Assembly (NCBI GenBank): GCA_024195265.1
Contig: JAJLRJ010000013.1
Coordinates: 10,589,332 to 10,653,331 of the forward strand
Direction of reading: 5' to 3'
DNA length: 64,000 nt
Source: Dendrophyllia cribrosa
Lineage: Eukaryota > Cnidaria > Anthozoa > Scleractinia > Dendrophylliidae
Below the pieces are notes generated by a model, which had not been told where the DNA came from, searched no databases, and saw nothing but the letters and a program-made list of their open reading frames with translations. The position numbers and the translations under genes were made by a program. This document shows positions 61,098-64,000 of this stretch, piece after piece (the first letter of the stretch is position 1; the number at the start of each line of letters is the position of its first letter).

Positions 61098-64000
61098 TGT
61101 TTATACGCAGTTCACATATATGATTTCTCTATCTCTATCTATTTCTCTATCGTTGCACCGACACATCACGTGACAGCCATTTTTTTTCGCATTTCTAACA
61201 TGAATAACTCATAACCTAATTGCAGCAACTGTGTTTGAAGATAATCTATATATTAAAAGATTTTTGCGTGAACGTCCTTAAAGAAACATTTTTATTTAAA
61301 ACTATAATCTTTAAAGTATTTTATGTACCTGGATTCTTGTCATGATGTCTTCCATGCCAGAAAACTCAGTTTTACACCGTATGGTTCCATAATCGAGAAT
61401 TATGATTTTCTTTAAATAATTACGCACTTTTTTCGAAGTCAACAACAACTGTAAGTTGCAAGTGTTCTTTTTACAAATTAAAGGACCTATACACCAGGGG
61501 GTGGGGCAGAACGTTGTACCTGACACAACTAAAGAACTAAAGTTACTTCTACATCTACACATATTAAGTCAGTGAGAGTCTTTACAAGCATCACGTCAAC
61601 TAAGTGAAACTTGCAATATACTTAAAACGCACGTGTCATTGCATTTTGCGCGACAACTACAGAAAGGTCTATGGATTTTTTTTTTAATATTAACTTACTT
61701 CTTCGCGTAAAGGTCGAGCCTAAGTGAGAACGTTGAACTATAAACCTGTCCTGAAACTTGTTATACTGTGTCGTGTAGGAAAGGAGTGGGTAACGCAAGG
61801 AAGTACCATGTTGTACTGTTGTATTGATTGACACAAACACCTTGCAACCAAGACTACAAAGTGGTTTTATTAACTGCATTATAACCGTGCAATTACCCTT
61901 TAGGCTGAAATGTCCTTCTTTCGTTGTCGCATACTATTTTTGGCAAGAATTCAGCTACATTTGACTACAAAACAACAGCGACAAATAGATCGCTATAGAA
62001 CATATGATAGGTGCCAAAGTGTCCTCAGGGACTGAGCACATGTTTTATTTATCTTTTTACTTGTTAAGCTAGAGGCGGATCTAAGGAAGATGCCCGGGGA
62101 CCTCGTCTCCTCGCGAATTGTTCCCTGTTCTTTTACAATAACATTACCGGGTCTAAGGGAGACGACAGTCCAATTGGAAGGAGGTAAGAGGGCTTGTCGG
62201 ATCGATTCTGGTAAAATTTTTTCTAAAGTTCTTTAGTTTTTGGAATCACATGAAAGCACGGACGAGTGTTAAGATTCCAAAATATTAATGTTATCGATTC
62301 GTATCAATATTCCAAAAAATTTATAACCGTTGTAGCTCACAAGGGACGACGGAAGCCCATAAAAGCTTCAAGTCTAACTGAGCTTGAGTTTTGAACTTCC
62401 CTTTGCAATCACCGATCTCTTTGTCATTTCAGCGGGCTATAAATCTGGCTTAACAGTTTTAATTATAATCAACAAAAACTAAAAAAAAAAACAAGGTATA
62501 ATCGTAGGTCTAAGATCGTCACTTATTAGATTACTAGTGTTTTGTAGTCCTAAGATAGTTTTTGTAGTTCCATTGTAGTTCAAGTGACGTTCACGTTCCC
62601 GGCAAGCATGTTTACAAAGTTGACTTTTGTAAGCTTGAAAGTGGCTGTTAGTTTAGTCAAAATGTGGCGATTTTTCTGGGCAGTCCCACATCTCGTTGAA
62701 AATACCGTACAATGGGTTCTCCTCCTGGTATCTCTTACCATCTTATTGCAGATACTAGCAACAACACCCGTGTTTACACTAGATCAGTCTATATTGGACA
62801 GGCTTGAGTGTTAATCTGAACAAAAGCTGCAATTCACTTTAAAATTCAATTTTCTTATGTTTTGAACTGTAAGTAAAGGACGTACGCATTGCTGTGCACA
62901 ATGCAAAGATCCTTGTCAATTTCTGTATCTAGTTTCCATTATTTTAATCCCTGCATAAAAATCCGAAGAAACCCAAAATGTGGATGAAAACATTCACGAA
63001 CAAAACAGCAGCGTGATCATCTTTCAGAATTGTTTTCATTTAACTTTGTTATTTTGGTTTTAAATACCTTACTGCAATAAGCCGAAAAAATCTGGTGTAA
63101 ACACGTGCTGGGGAAACCCAACGTTGTACAGTCAGCTTTCGCTATGCGAACACCTTGCTTTTGAATAACCAATCAGCGGCTAGTCCCAGCGAGTTTTGGT
63201 GGGCGAGTACTGAATTTTGAAATTTGATCAGTGTCTGGCCAACATCTTGATGACGTAGCTGGCGTCGGGGCTGACACCCACACCCTTGGCCGCGTGTTTA
63301 ACTCCCCCAATTCCGCGACTTTTAAAACACAGCGCTCGTTCGTTGCTAAAATACGCCTGCTCGCAGCCTATTCAATAACGAAAACTTCGTTTTCACGCAC
63401 GTGAATCAATATCCTAATGAATATGGTGCGGTGAAAATGACTCCTGCTACTTGCGGATTTTTTTTCTATAATTGTGGCCCCAAATAGATGCGTTATAGCG
63501 AAAGGTGACTGAGGTGTGAAGGACAATGGTATCTGAAATTCAGGAATCAAACATGTTTGCCAGAAGAGGCTTTTAGGAATGTAAGATTGCAATACTATCA
63601 TTACTTTTGGTATCTCGTTTCAACGGACACGAAGTCATATGTAACGACGGGAAAATGGTAGACGCGGTTAAGTGAGCTATAAATTGCTTTGTACGTTAAG
63701 AACTATCATTAAAGCCTGATTTAGACCTAAATAACTTATTGTGTTTTGTGTATGGATGTTGTCGTTCTTGTTAAAAATGCAATCACTCGAAAACATCAAA
63801 CCTAATGAAGAGGGCAGGTCGCGACCAACTTCAAAATGTGAAGTAACTTTTGGTTGTACACTGAACGTTTTTGGCTGATCATATGACTTGGCAGTGGATG
63901 CAAAAAAGTATTGGTTCTTAGTGCGTTGATTATTTCGCCAGTATATGAATGCGAAGAACGATATGCTTTGTGCGCATGCCCGAAACCAATACTTGCCGCG
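61098..64000. other. no supported gene to the window end
   Basis: Short ORFs occur (for example 62,584-62,814 plus and 63,368-63,601 minus), but none has a motif, splice context or repeat signature. A simple CTCTATCT repeat is at about 61,123-61,152. Confidence 0.45.

Noticed and set aside
1..64000. CRISPR arrays, rRNA genes or bacterial operons
   Set aside because: No regularly spaced 25-40 bp repeats with unique spacers, no rRNA-like segments; the window is eukaryotic with introns.

Overview
The window is animal nuclear DNA, most likely from an anthozoan cnidarian (coral or sea anemone). It is AT-rich and intron-dominated, with conventional GT-AG exons, LINE and Penelope-like retroelement remains, and many small foldback/MITE repeats. 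The species call is inference from protein and repeat style; no database was searched.

Host genes. Leucine-rich-repeat (LRR) exons at 4,709, 25,249, 25,467 and 33,005, a diverged repeat exon at 33,478, linker and cysteine-rich exons at 36,341, 36,536 and 39,038, and a large multi-pass membrane exon at 47,865-49,501 join in compatible splice phases. They form one plus-strand receptor-like gene of at least 45 kb whose 5' end is not recognised. Other coding pieces are an OTU-like first-exon fragment (223-600), a possible tiny two-exon gene on the minus strand near 4.1 kb, and an exon with eight copies of a 37-residue acidic repeat (58,571-59,982).

Polinton/Maverick element. The first visible intron of the receptor gene carries a complete-ended, 17,359-bp virus-like transposon (5,144-22,502). 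It is flanked by a 5-bp duplication (GATCT) and has 221-bp terminal inverted repeats (TIRs). The outer 163 bp of each TIR is itself a foldback. It carries protein-primed DNA polymerase B, a retrovirus-type integrase, an FtsK/HerA-type packaging ATPase, a probable capsid gene, several other structural or membrane genes, a VLTF3-like zinc protein, a YqaJ/lambda-exonuclease-like nuclease, a zinc-finger protein and an aspartic protease of the BEL/Pao (DUF1758) type. I found no adenain-type cysteine protease. Most genes start directly behind a GTATAC/TATATAC motif. The polymerase has two in-frame stops and the central virion genes have many frameshifts. The integrase and the whole right-hand block (19.2-22.3 kb) are open.

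Other mobile DNA. Directly right of the Polinton is an internally deleted Penelope-like element (22,539-24,101) with inverted terminal repeats holding a hammerhead-like core. Further right are MITE families with long poly(G)/poly(C) tracts, TTAA-flanked MITEs, several foldbacks, a 3.8-kb element with ~700-bp inverted arms (42.87-46.66 kb), two LINE fragments (about 52.06-52.86 kb minus, 54.88-55.66 kb plus), a tRNA-related foldback family (56.0 and 60.8 kb) and an inverted pair of minisatellite-bearing repeats (25.8-26.2 and 31.2-31.8 kb). The remainder, including most of 0.6-4.0 kb, 39.2-42.8 kb and 61.1-64 kb, shows no gene I can support.
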